64,000 nucleotides of DNA from Lichina pygmaea (Eukaryota > Ascomycota > Lichinomycetes > Lichinales > Lichinaceae). Position 1 is the stretch's first letter, and each line of letters begins with the position of its first letter. Under the pieces are notes generated by a model, which worked only from the letters and a program-made list of their open reading frames with translations, had not been told where the DNA came from and searched no databases. Position numbers and translations under genes: made by a program. The stretch spans positions 4,216,001 to 4,280,000 of the forward strand of contig OY730172.1 of the NCBI GenBank assembly GCA_963422465.1, in the 5' to 3' direction. Positions 12,733-23,103 of this stretch are shown here, in pieces.

Positions 12733-14687
12733 TTAAGTGATCCTTACCTTTAGGTCATCAAAACTCATGGCGTCGGTCTGGCCGTGGTCCAGAGCCTGCC
12801 TGATTCCGGCATCGTAGCTGGCGCCGCGGCTTTCGATGATGATGTCAAAAGGATCAGGCTTACTTGCCAAGCCAACTGTTTGCAAAGGCCCACGTCAGCT
12901 TCGGTACGCGCCTGGCAAGCGAGAAGGCAACGCAGGCACGAGACCGAGGCCGCGTGCGGATGCGCTCACCGGACTTGGCCCAGATGTTCAACGGATGGCC
13001 TGGCTTGGCCCGAACGTCAAAGGCCCATAGTACTCGTGCGATGACGATGTACAGGGACGCTTCGGCGACGTACATGCCTTGGCACATCCGCCGACCGAAG
13101 CCGTAATGGTAGTGATCGCGCTTCGTAAAGTCCGACTGGTGGGCCGAGCTAGAAGCATCCAACTCGTCCGCAAGAAAGCGATCTGGGCTGAAGAGATGGG
13201 GATTCGGATAGATCTCCGGATTCCGATTCAGGGCGGTCAGATTGGGAAACACAATGGTACCCTTGGGGATCGTTCGGCCTTCGTAGAAATCATCGGCCGT
13301 GGTTGCGTGCGGAACCCCTCCGGAGAAGTCAGTCCCGTCAGGTCAAGGGGCAACGAGCAAGTATAGCGTGAGAAGCACACGGACCACACATACCTAAAGC
13401 GCTCATTGGCGCCCAACGGTGGACTTCCTTGATCACGGCGCGCACGTACGGAAGAGCTCGTTCGTCCTCCCAAGTTGGGAGTCGGCCGCAACCCACGACG
13501 CGGTCGAGCTCTGTTCGGCTTCAGTCACATGCCCAGCTGACACGAGCGTCTAGACCGCCGCACCTTCTTGGGCTTTCTGGACAACCTCGGGATGCAGAGC
13601 CATGATCTCGAAGAACCACTGTATCGTGCCGCTGGTGGTCTCTGCACCGGCCCCGATCAAGAGCGCTAGAACATCCGCTGTCTTCTCCTCGTCCAAGCCC
13701 TCCTTTTCTTGGACCTGGATGCTTTCAGAAAAGATCTAGCGATCGAGCTTCGTGCATCTGACCGCACCTCGAGAAGACTTCTACCGAAGCAATCCGGTGC
13801 GCGTCCGTCTTTGGAGGCGTCGGACAGGTTGCGTAAAAAGGCCAGGTGAAGGGAAGTCTCGCGAGTCCGGAGACGGCTTGCTAGGCCCAACCAGGGCTGT
13901 AGCCACCGAGGAAGCCTCTGAAGTGGGGGGAAAAAGTCCACAAGGAGCGAACCGGGCTGGTAGACTGCGAAGAAGGTCAGAACCGAGCCCTCAATGACCG
14001 TCGCCTGGGCTTTCTCACATCGCAGCATGACGGCCCACAGCCCAAAGAACTCTCGCATGAGAGGATGACCGAGGTCGGCGAGTCTCACGCCATAGACAGC
14101 GCTGAAGATGACGCTCAGGGAGAAGCGTTCCGAATCACCGATGAAATGCTCGGGCTGGTCCAGCAGATGGCCCAGCATGACGGTCGATTCGTAGTCCTGG
14201 TATTTCCGGATCGACGCTGCGTTCCGAGGGCTCAGAAGACCATGGTAGATCTTTCGGAGCAACCGAAAGCGGCCGCCGACAGGAGTCGTGATCAGTCTCC
14301 ACGGCCACATGCCGCTCCGGAAGTTGTTGTGTTCGGGACGAGACGAGTAGACAGCACTCCTCTGCGGCACGGGTGAGCACTCGGGCAGAAAGGGCAACGG
14401 GCAGAGAGAGGTACGTTGGTCATCAGCTCGTACGCTGCCTTGGGCGAATTGACCACGATGACCGGTGTCAGGCCGCACCAGAGCATACAGATGTCCCCCC
14501 ACCTCTGCGCAATCTGGAGCAGTTCTCGGTCCGGACTGGTGTGCATTCTCGACAGCGTGAAGACATTGCCAAGGAAGGCCAGCCGGCGAGGCCCATCAGG
14601 CAGCTTCGGCCTCTCGTCGAGGAAGGAGAATAGAGATCGGCAGCAAGCCACAAGAATCAAACCGGTCAAGAGGGCGTAGAATGCCAT
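12733..14687 (-). CDS. Cytochrome P450 monooxygenase (microsomal, OrdA/CYP64-like class)
   Basis: Six exons: 14687-14415, 14361-13768, 13714-13564, 13510-13394, 13317-12970 and 12875-12733, total 541 residues. Introns are 53, 53, 53, 76 and 94 nt. An N-terminal membrane anchor (residues ~3-20) and a proline-rich hinge (PKLPDGPRRL) mark an ER enzyme. Seen in order: I-helix GAGAETTS (~312), ExxR motif KEVHR (~362), FSPDRF (PERF-type) and the haem loop FGRRMCQG with Cys ~457. It should transfer one oxygen from O2 to an organic substrate using CPR electrons; the substrate is unknown. Unspliced frames look broken, but splicing gives a complete enzyme. A GTAAGG just before the stop could allow an alternative 3' end. 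Divergent from the sterol-dehydrogenase-like gene across 1.4 kb. Confidence 0.88.
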
Positions 14688-16118
14688 GGTGCCTTTTGAA
14701 ATTCAATTCGATTCGTGCCTGTATGCCGTCTGCAGTCCCTCCGACCGTTTCGATTGGCACGCAAGGGACATCGAGCGTTCTTATCGAGCTCCAAGCCAAC
14801 GTCGACCGACGACAGGCCCGCCATGGCCAAGCCGCCATCAAGGACGAAGACGACGAAGGCTGCCAGGTCGACCATACCACACCGTAATGGGGGGACGGAA
14901 ACTCAACACCCGCGCCGCTCAGCTGTGTTTCTTAGAGATACAGCGAGCTTCTGCAACAGAGCCTGGACGAGCCTCTGTTTGGTTGAGAGCGAGCCATCAT
15001 CGTGTCGCTGTGAGAACCGTTGGTTGCTCGTGAAACCCGTGCGTCGCTCCAGCGGAGCCCTAGAAAACAAGCGACTACACAGGCGGAGGATAGGGTTTGG
15101 AGGCCGGGCCTCAAGCCTGCAGTAGGTTTCCGCCGTGGCTGAAGCATGACCGGCCACACCCCACGGACCGCGGCGGGGCTGTAGCTCAAACTGTTTAGCG
15201 GTGCATGATCTAGTGTCTTGCGAAGTACCAGAAAGTCTCGGGGAGGACCCATACGATACGTACAGTACGTACAGTACATACGTACTTATGGGTGTCATTT
15301 CGCAACTTTGGCTGCAGCTTGGAGTCCAAGAGCAAATCACCACGGCTTGCACAAACAGTATCGAAAGTCACGAGAGCAAATCTAGCCCGACTCGCGGGTA
15401 CGGTCCCTACTCGTCTCTGCCTCTGTTCTGCAGGCCATCTCCAGTGCCGCTCGCCACTGGCAATAGGCGTCGAGCAGGCTAGTCCGTCTCAGGCCGCAGC
15501 AGGACGACCGTCTTCATGCGGGGACTTGAGCGTAGTGGGTGCGTAGATTGCCACAGCCCATGCTGTGCCGTCAAGTATGCGGAAGTACGAGGTACCGCAG
15601 CTCTGCACCGCACCATCAGTTCCGGTGGCGGTCGAAGTCGTGCGGCCGATGCACCCACGACACCTTCACTTGCGCCTAACGGTACTATATCGAGTGAGCT
15701 TGGACAAGGCCGAGGGCAGTAACTCCAGTGAAGCCGACGCCATTGCCACGAACCGACCGCCATGAACCGGCCGCCATGATGGTCAAGCGGTCGTCCGTAT
15801 GCTGTGCGACTTGCCCCCGTTGGACTTGTTGGTTTCGCCGGAGCCGGGAAGCGGCAGATGCACCTGACAGGAAGGTGAGGCACACGAGGAGGAGGATGAC
15901 AGCATCTGCAGTACGAGTAGAGTAGCGCAAGATCGATCCTTCTTACCGCTTGACACCAAAGAGATTTCTCCGGGTAGACGTCCGTCCATCCATCCTCGTT
16001 GGTCTCCCTCGGCGATGGTCCCCTCCGCTGGAGAGTAGGATCTCACATCGAGTCCAGACGTGTCTGCTTTCGGACCGGATCTACCTCTTCCTTCCGTTCC
16101 CCGGCCGAATCTCTTACG
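14688..16118. promoter_or_regulatory. Divergent spacer between P450 and SDR genes
   Basis: This 1.4 kb lies between two outward-facing genes and so should carry both promoters. It holds a dense GTAC palindromic cluster (about 15250-15285, CGTACAGTACGTACAG). No internal gene is supported. Specific operator sites could not be assigned. Confidence 0.4.
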
Positions 16119-16818
16119 ATGGCCCCCGCCACCACGGGTGGTCGAGCGCTTGGGTCGGTGCTCGTCGTGGGAGGCTGCGGCTTTCTCGGCCGGCACATCG
16201 TCCGCTTGCTGCTGGACGAGCCGGGCTGTGACCGTGTCGCCGTGCTCGACAACAACCTCGAACCCGGCCGGCTCCCTCGCGCGTCGTACCACCAGGGCGA
16301 CATCACCTCGGTGGGATCCGTGCAGGCCATCCTTTCCGAGATCCAGCCGCGCGTGATCGTCCACGCCGCGGCACCTATCCCTCACCACGAGCGCGTCAAC
16401 CTGGCCGAACACAGTCGGGTCACGGTCGACGGCACGGCCAACCTGCTGCGATACGCAAAGGAGACTCCTAGCGTCAAGGCCTTCGTCTTCACCTCGACCT
16501 GTGCCGTCATCGCCGGGTCCGAGTGGCACCTCGCGGACGAGACCTCGCCGCTGCTCACCGGACGCCTGCCGCTCGACCCCTATCGCGAGACCAAAGCCAA
16601 GGCCGACGCCATGGTGCTGGAGGCGAACGACGCGACCGGCCTCCGCACCGTCTCTCTCCGGCCGGGCGGCATCTTCGGCGAGGGCGAGTACCAGGCCATC
16701 CCGCCCATCCTCGCCGCCCTGAAGCGTGGACGGACCAACGTGCAGGTGGGCAGCAGCACGACGCGCTTCGACATGGTCTACGTCGAGAACGTCGCGGACG
16801 CGCACGTCCTGGCGGCCA

Positions 16819-16877
<59 letters not shown>

Positions 16878-17300
16878 ATCCGAGCCGGCGCGCCGAAGGT
16901 GGACGGAGAGGCCTTCTTCATCACCAACGACGACCCCTGGCTCTACTGGGACTTTGTGAGCCGGGTCTGGGCCGAGGCCGGCCACCGGGCCCGGCCGGGC
17001 CAGAGGGTGTGGGTCATCCCGAACGGGGCCGCCTTGGCCATGGCGAGCGCGGCCGAGTGGATCGTGTGGCTCACCAGCCTCGGGCGCCGTCGACCCAAGA
17101 ACCTGGCCCGCAACATGATCGAGTACTGCTGCGTCAACAAGACCTTCTCGGTCCAGAAGGCCAAGGACCGGCTCGGCTACGTGCCCGGCGTCACCGTCGA
17201 GGACGGCATCAGGAGGGCCGTCGCCTGGGCCGAGCAGACCAAGGCCTGGGAGTCGTTGCGCGGCGCACAAAAGTCTGCAAAGGACACGAAGGGAGAATGA
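16119..17300 (+). CDS. 3-beta-hydroxysteroid/sterol-4-carboxylate dehydrogenase-like SDR
   Basis: Single exon of 393 residues starting at the first in-frame ATG (16119). It is an extended SDR of the 3-beta-HSD/Erg26-NSDHL family. Visible features are the Rossmann glycine motif VVGGCGFLG near residue 18, the VTVDGTANLL helix, and catalytic Tyr155-x3-Lys159 in YRETK. A C-terminal hydrophobic stretch (AALAMASAAEWIVWL) is typical of membrane association. Erg26 oxidises and decarboxylates 4-carboxysterols in ergosterol synthesis, but paralogues serve secondary metabolism, so ERG26 itself is not assigned. An eightfold Ala-Asp repeat between the substrate domain and the FFITNDDPWLYWDF block is unusual. 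Codon use is strongly GC3-biased. Neighbours are a P450 (divergent) and a glutaminase (convergent). Confidence 0.85.
16830..16877 (+). repeat. In-frame GCCGAC hexamer x8
   Basis: Forty-eight bases of perfect GCCGAC repeats inside the dehydrogenase gene, coding for (Ala-Asp)8. The 6-bp unit keeps the frame, so copy number can vary without breaking the gene. Confidence 0.95.
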
Positions 17301-17772
17301 AGCAGGAGACACTGCATCTTTGCTGCTTTTGCCTCTTCTTCTTCTTCTTCTTCTTCTTCTTCTTCTTCTTCTTCTTCTGCCTCTTCTGCTTCTTCTGCTT
17401 CTTCTTCTTCTCCTCCTCCTCCTTCTTCTTCCACTACGGTGTCTATACCACTTTTGGCAGGCTTTGTTTGCCGTCTAGCTACCTTATCAAACCTGGCTGA
17501 CCCGACGAAAGCGGAAAAAAAGTAAAAACCCCGGCTACCGCGACCATCATCGGCACTGTCCCTCGAGTGTCTCTCCCATACAAATCCTCCCTTTCATCCA
17601 TGCGTAGACTCGTCAAAGTAGAACGCCGTAAGAGCCCTTATCGCACCCACGTTTCACATGGTCTACGTATCTACCTACCGCCAAGGGATGCCTTCGATCG
17701 TGATCCATCCCCCCTCCCCTTCCCTTCCCTCCCCCTCTTCGAATCTCCCCTCCCTCAACCCTCTCCCTCCCT
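17301..17772. other. Convergent spacer with CTT microsatellite
   Basis: Lies between the stops of two convergent genes. It is dominated by a CTT/CTG-rich microsatellite at 17333-17431 and further pyrimidine-rich DNA to about 17770. No gene is supported. It probably holds both 3' UTRs. Confidence 0.65.
17333..17431 (+). repeat. CTT/CTG/CTC microsatellite
   Basis: About thirty imperfect trinucleotide units, mainly CTT with interspersed CTG and CTC, starting some 30 bases after the dehydrogenase stop codon. Confidence 0.9.
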
Positions 17773-20745
17773 TCATGATCCCACGAAGCGCAGTAGCCGG
17801 TCGATGGCTTTCCCGGCGCAAGCGCGTTCGAGGGCGACAAAGGCAAAGTGGCCGCCGACGACGGGGCGCGCCTTGAACCGCGCCGAGGGCCAGCCGCCTT
17901 GGCCCTCTGTCATGTAGAGATCCGTGAGGGGACGGTCTGTGGGCGGGAATAAGCTTCGGGATGAAGATGAAGGTGAAAGGCGGAGGGGAGCGAGCGGGGC
18001 CGGAGGGGAAGAGATGTGTTCTTGTTCTGCCGGGAGGGTTGTAATGGGACGATGATGGATATATGCAGAAACGTACCGGTGACGGTCTCGTTGATCCACC
18101 GGCCAACCTTGTCCAGCATCTCGTCTCGCACGGACGTGGTCGCGACGGCCGCGGCGAAGAATTGCCAGTCGCTTTTCGCGTACAGGTGTCGGCCGTCGAG
18201 GGGCAGACCGTACTTCTGCATCACGAGGTGGTACCAGCGGCTCTGCATCTGGTAGATCGACTTCGGCACGAACCCGGCCACGCGGGCTTGTTCTGGCTCG
18301 CCGGGGTGCAGCGGCACTTGGCCGGCCCGGTCGATCCGAGACGCCGTTCTGCCGGTCGCGGCCGCGTCATCCGAGAGGTGGAAGCAGAGCATCGAGTCCG
18401 CGAACAGGTTGTACAGCGTCGTCCACGACCCGTACCAGTCGTAAGATAGCTTGGCGTGCGTGCCGTCTCGCGATATGGCGTAATCTTCCCACTGGCGCAG
18501 ATAGCTCGACGAGATGTTCTAGATGTGAAGACGGTTCAGAATGCCGTCTTGTCGTGAGCGCCATTGGACATTGTCCACCGACCGTGTAGTACTCGACATC
18601 CGCGGTCTCATCGACTGCCTCGGCAAGCTTGCTCATGGCTTTGATCCCAAGGATACCTTTGAGTGCTAGATTTGTCTGGTTGGCCAGCCAACCTGCAAAG
18701 TCGTCGGTGCTCACTGTACGATATAGGGTTTAGCAACCGTCTTTGCGCAGCGTAGAGCACTACTCACCTTGAGTTTCTGGCGTCAAGGAATATTCCACGA
18801 GGTAGCCCGTCCACTGCTTCCACAGCCGATATGTCCGACGGATGAACTTGCGGACCTGTCTAAGGCCTTTGGTGCCATTGCGCCCGCCCCATCGGTCATC
18901 GAGCGCAGCCATTCCGTCTCTGCTTTCCAGCGCCCTCAAAGCGAAGGGGCTCAGATCGGCCGTCTCGACAAAATTGGAGCTATGGCTGCCCAGGCTCGCC
19001 CAGACCGACCCGCTGGTTGATTCATCTTCGTAGAGCAAGGAGTTGACAAGTGCAAGGCCCATGAGCAACATGTTGCCACATTCCTCGACCGGCATATACT
19101 CATCTTTCCCGTCAGGATGACCGGTGACGTTGGGGAAGTGGGACCCCAGATCATGCATCGCATACGTGTTGGGATACTGCCCGCTGAGCATATGCTCGAA
19201 CAAGGGCTCCAGGAGGTAGGCCAGCCATCTCGGGTTGGTGTACATGAAGAAGGGGAACGACGGGAATATGACGTCGACTGTCTGACAGTTGCCATTTGAC
19301 GAGATCTCTTTGAGAAACAATGTCGGATTGTCCGGTGTTCCTGAGAAGCTGGTCGCTGCTAGAACCTGACGAGCCGACAGCGCGAGGATATCCGCGTAGT
19401 CCTGAGACCCAGATCGAGCCGCATCAGCAGCCAGCTGCGTCGAGTAATTCGCGGCGAGCGAGACCGCGTTGCCGAAATCGAGATGATGGAAGATTATCAG
19501 TTCTTCGGCGCTAGAGAACCACGAGGCCCATAGCGGCCGCATGAGCGTAAGGCCCCGTGCTGAGGCAAACTGCACGACGGGATTCTGCAGATGGGCAATG
19601 GTGAAGAGAGCATGACCGCGGCCCTCGGTAGATGATTGATGGCTGGAATTCAAGCGGAAAGACTTTACAAACGCAAAGACTGGCTCGTCATCCGCGATGC
19701 TTCGGAAGGACCCATCAATCTTGTTCGACAAGGTGCCGGTCCGTGCGAATCGTTGTCGAACCTGAGACGATGGGCCAGACTCGTGTTGGACGTCCTAGAA
19801 GCAGCTTGTCAGAAAGCCGTCCAGGTACGAACAGTCGACCACGCCACGGGTCCACGGGTCCACGGGTCCACGGGTCCACGGGTACATACCCCATCAGCCG
19901 TAAAATGGAGCGTGCCCCACTCAGCCTGGTCGTGCTGCTCGCTGAAGAGCTGCTCCGTCTCTTTCTTCAGCCTCCACGATTTGACCAGTGGCCCTGGTTG
20001 GGCACCAGCCTTCATTGGAGAGCATGCCAGATCCCAGACTATTCGGCTCGTCGAATCACCACTGACCCAATTTCCATTGATGTCGACGAAGACGTTGATG
20101 TCGAAGCTCCCTCTCACGTGAACGGATATATAGCCGGCTGGAATCGATTGACGAAGGGTGGACGTTGGAGTGATCGGCGTCAGAAAAGAGAGCGTGATTT
20201 CAACAGGCGCCGCATCGGTCGCGTACGCCGGTATCTCGTAGGACAAGTTGGTGGTGGCAGCGTCGTACTTGGCCCCCAGATAATGTGGATACGAGATGCT
20301 GTAACTGAGTCCGATTGTGAGTTGTAGAATCAAGATGGATGCAATCATAGTGTGAGCCGGCATACCTATCATACGCATTCGGCTCCAAGGAGTCGTGCGG
20401 TCTCCCCAGCAGCGGATAGACGTTTCCAGAGCCTGGGACCGAGGCAAGGACGGATAGTCCAATCTTCGATGACCGAGATCAGCGACACTCTCGGATCTTG
20501 ACTCGAGTCAGATCGGCGGTCCGGCTGGTGGAACATGTACGCCACACGGGGTGCGCACGTACGGTTTGCCCTTCGTAGAAGATGGGCCAATGCAGCCATG
20601 GTGCTTCCCGAGCATCGGCGAGCCAAGTACTCAAATAAGGATTGCGGACGACCAGAGGCAGTACAGGAGGTGTGAGCCGTGAGGCATGCGTCGGCGCAGA
20701 CAACGCAGCGCAAAGAGCGATCCACGGTCCGTGCGTCCAGCGCAT
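17773..20745 (-). CDS. gtaA: Secreted GtaA-type glutaminase (DUF5127/DUF4965/DUF1793)
   Basis: Seven exons: 20745-20563, 20463-20366, 20304-19890, 19794-18768, 18713-18583, 18518-18077 and 17936-17773, total 819 residues. An N-terminal signal peptide (about 22 residues ending THAS) indicates secretion. PVLPLVVRNPYLSTWL opens the mature protein. The central block has QTVDVIFPSFPFFMYTNPRW, then AMHDLGSHFPNVTGH and MPVEECGNML, all hallmarks of the DUF4965/DUF1793 (six-hairpin glycosidase-like) region; the C-terminus has KLSYDWYGSW and FVALERA. The Aspergillus oryzae enzyme GtaA, which deamidates glutamine to glutamate and ammonia, belongs to this family, but most members are untested, so substrate is inferred. 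Intron 3 (19889-19795) contains an 8-bp tandem repeat; intron 6 is 140 nt. Confidence 0.85.
19844..19883 (+). repeat. Intronic 8-bp tandem repeat
   Basis: About five copies of TCCACGGG, wholly inside an intron of the glutaminase gene (19795-19889). The unit length is not a multiple of three, which fits a non-coding location. Confidence 0.9.
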
Positions 20746-21325
20746 CGTGATGATAGACAATGGTGGGGCCTACGAAGATCTGTAAAAGTGAGTGGACAAG
20801 CTTCGTATGACTCGAGGCTGGAGGTTCTTGCGACACACCGGTAGATCGACAACTGTACGACGACGCAACAGCCAAAGGAGCTTCTGGCAGAGCTCCTCGA
20901 GTGGATCAGACTATCGCAAAGCCATTGCTGACATTGGAGCGTGCCGGCCCAGCCCTACGAGTACGGTATCGTGGATGCGCGCTTAGAGTTCGAGTTTGGC
21001 GCCGGCCATGTGCGTCATCAGTATGGCGGTACTTCCGTACCGTACCTCCGTACGGAAGGTACGGTACGTAACGTACAGTACGTATCGTACTACGTACTGG
21101 CATACGGTACGGTAGTTTATGACTCATCATGACGTCCACTACGGTAAGGGTCTTCTACGAGTGCCGGACGGCGGGGTTACGCCTCCTTACTCGTATGGTG
21201 AGATGTGGGTACGATCCGTTGATCTAGAAACATGGTAGGCCCATCCAGCCCTGAGATCCACCGGCCTTGGACGACCCTATTCAGCGAACGACAGCTGACG
21301 TACGTACGTTCTCGACCTTCACGTA
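20746..21325. promoter_or_regulatory. Upstream region of glutaminase gene
   Basis: Spacer between two minus-strand genes; it should hold the glutaminase promoter and the MscL 3' end. A striking GTAC/CCGTAC palindromic block occupies 21030-21115. No gene is supported. Confidence 0.45.
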
Positions 21326-22101
21326 CTACTTTCGTTCCCCCACCCAGCTGGTGCAGTTCGCGCAGCGGTCGGCCTGAATGATTGGTTAGAAGCAGGGCCA
21401 CCAAGGTCACGACCCCAAGGCCTTCCGGCCAGCAACGTACCGCTTCCGACATGGGTTTCTTGCAGTATTGGCACTGCTTCATGTGCTTGATCATCGAGTC
21501 CTTTGAGAAGAATCCATATATTTGCGCAATCAAATAGAGGGAGAGGCCGATGCCGAAGAAATTGAGAATGTTCTCCAAGAAGGTGCTGTTCGTGGCACCG
21601 TTAGCGTTTACGGTAGCAACAAGTGCCTACAAAAGACTTGGCATACCCGTAGGCCAGGACGAGGGCTCCGTCGCTCAGCGCCTGCTCGATGGTGTTGTAG
21701 CCTTCCTTCTGATGCGCTCCCCCCTTCGGGACCGCGAACATGTCGTGAAAGTTGTGGTTCAGGAACGGCAGGAGCGAGACGACCGGCAGTAGCACGTCCG
21801 AGACCAAAGACGAGACCACCCTTGAGAACGCCTTTGCGATACTGACGGTATGCGTCAGCGAGTCCTGCCCTACAGATGGAAGCCATCGATGGCAGATAGG
21901 TCATGGGCCGAGGGGTGCGATTTACATCAGTCCTAGAGCTACCTCTAGGACATTCTCTCGTAGGGCAAAGGCAGCGAAGCCCTGCCACGCCTTCTGGAAG
22001 AAGTGCCGGTGATCTTCCGCGCGCCGCTCCTCTTCTGCGCGCCGCTGCGCCTCTTCGTCCGCGTGGAGCAGAGGCTGGCGGGCCTCGTCGCTTGGGGGCA
22101 T
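21326..22101 (-). CDS. mscL: Fungal MscL-type large-conductance mechanosensitive channel
   Basis: Four exons: 22101-21926, 21841-21647, 21585-21441 and 21373-21326, total 187 residues; introns are 84, 61 and 67 nt. After a charged N-terminus (residues 1-35, Arg/Glu-rich), FALRENVLEVALGL matches the pre-TM1 and TM1 start. TM1 continues through the first splice (RVVSSLVSDVLLPVVSLLP), followed by a periplasmic-type loop and TM2 (LENILNFFGIGLSLYLIAQI). In bacteria MscL forms a pentamer that opens under membrane tension to release solutes; fungal homologues are known but little studied. The tail is odd: CQYC ... CANC, a likely zinc ribbon, the second pair being supplied by the last 16-codon exon. 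The location (plasma, vacuolar or mitochondrial membrane) cannot be read from the sequence. Confidence 0.85.
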
Positions 22102-23091
22102 GGCCGATGGTCTGTGATGGCAATCGGATTTGAGTTCGAGGAATCCGCAGATGTCAGTGTAGTCACAATGAGGCCCGATTCACAAGGTGGTTCAACAGAA
22201 TATCATTCCCTAGGCTACTATACTGTTATCGATGTCTTGGGCCTTGACGAACGGACACGTAGGTCTATCGTTCAGGGCATCTGAGAACAGCAATCTTCAT
22301 TTATTGTAAGACGAGAGCTTGGTTAGACTGTTTGGTAGCTTCAGTAAGCCTCCAATACTCTGGCGCGTCTGGTTAGGCTTAGCCTGTATTGGGCCCCGAG
22401 ACGAATGGGCACGAGAGCGTCGAGGGATGACCGCTTGGAGCCAACCACTGATTCTACTCGTAGAGTCACGTGAGATAGAGAAATCCTTGTGTAGATCAGC
22501 TCCCTACCGGTACTATTAAGTGCAGATGCTGAGTGGAGCCAGAGACGTTTTCCGTACTTGAAGCTCTCGCGTAGGACGAGAATGACACGTTACTCGGACA
22601 AGCAGCCTGATTTTGCTTGAAGCGTTGTCTCCTGAACCGAGTCTGATTCCAGCTGTCTCTGTACCGGACCGCTAGCATCCTCCGTCGCTCCGTCCGTCCT
22701 GCTCTCAACTCCCACAGACCTTTCTGCTCTCCATCTCAGAGCGTCACCAGCACTGGCTTTCTCAGGCACAGCAGCTGATGTTGACACCCTGTTGATTCTA
22801 TCCTAGGTCACACTCTACCGTAGCTTGAATTAAGATGTCGTAGAACTTTAGGTTAGCTCGAATGTCCTTTGGCTGAGGGGGGATAGCGAATAACAGGGCC
22901 CCTAGCTGAGCCCTGAGAAATGGTTCGAGTAGAGTGAGATCACAAGTGCACTATGCTGACTGTTTCATCTGTTCCCTACTGGTGCCATGCTCTGCACTGC
23001 AGTCTTGGAGATCGCGGGAAGATCGTTATGATAGCAACGTCAGCTTTGCTATTATGATAGCAATGTTAGCTTTGATTTCGTGATAGCTACC
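22102..23091. other. Gene-less spacer
   Basis: No supported gene. It holds the MscL promoter side and, at its right end, a 26-bp degenerate tandem repeat running into the next gene's stop codon. Confidence 0.55.
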
Positions 23092-23103
23092 TCAGCTGTT
23101 CTT
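23026..23103 (+). repeat. 26-bp degenerate tandem repeat, three copies
   Basis: Copies start at 23026, 23052 and 23078, each around TGATAGCAAYGTYAGCTTTG. The first two match well; the third is diverged and includes the stop codon of the DUF4470-MYND gene (23092-23094), so the repeat crosses a CDS end. Confidence 0.75.

Noticed and set aside
12733-14687. First P450 as a pseudogene
   Set aside because: Frames look broken, but five introns with good splice sites restore all P450 motifs and a 541-residue protein.
15783-17312. 509-codon minus-strand frame
   Set aside because: Antisense to the sterol-dehydrogenase-like gene; composition is Asp/Gly/Val/His-rich shadow with no domain.
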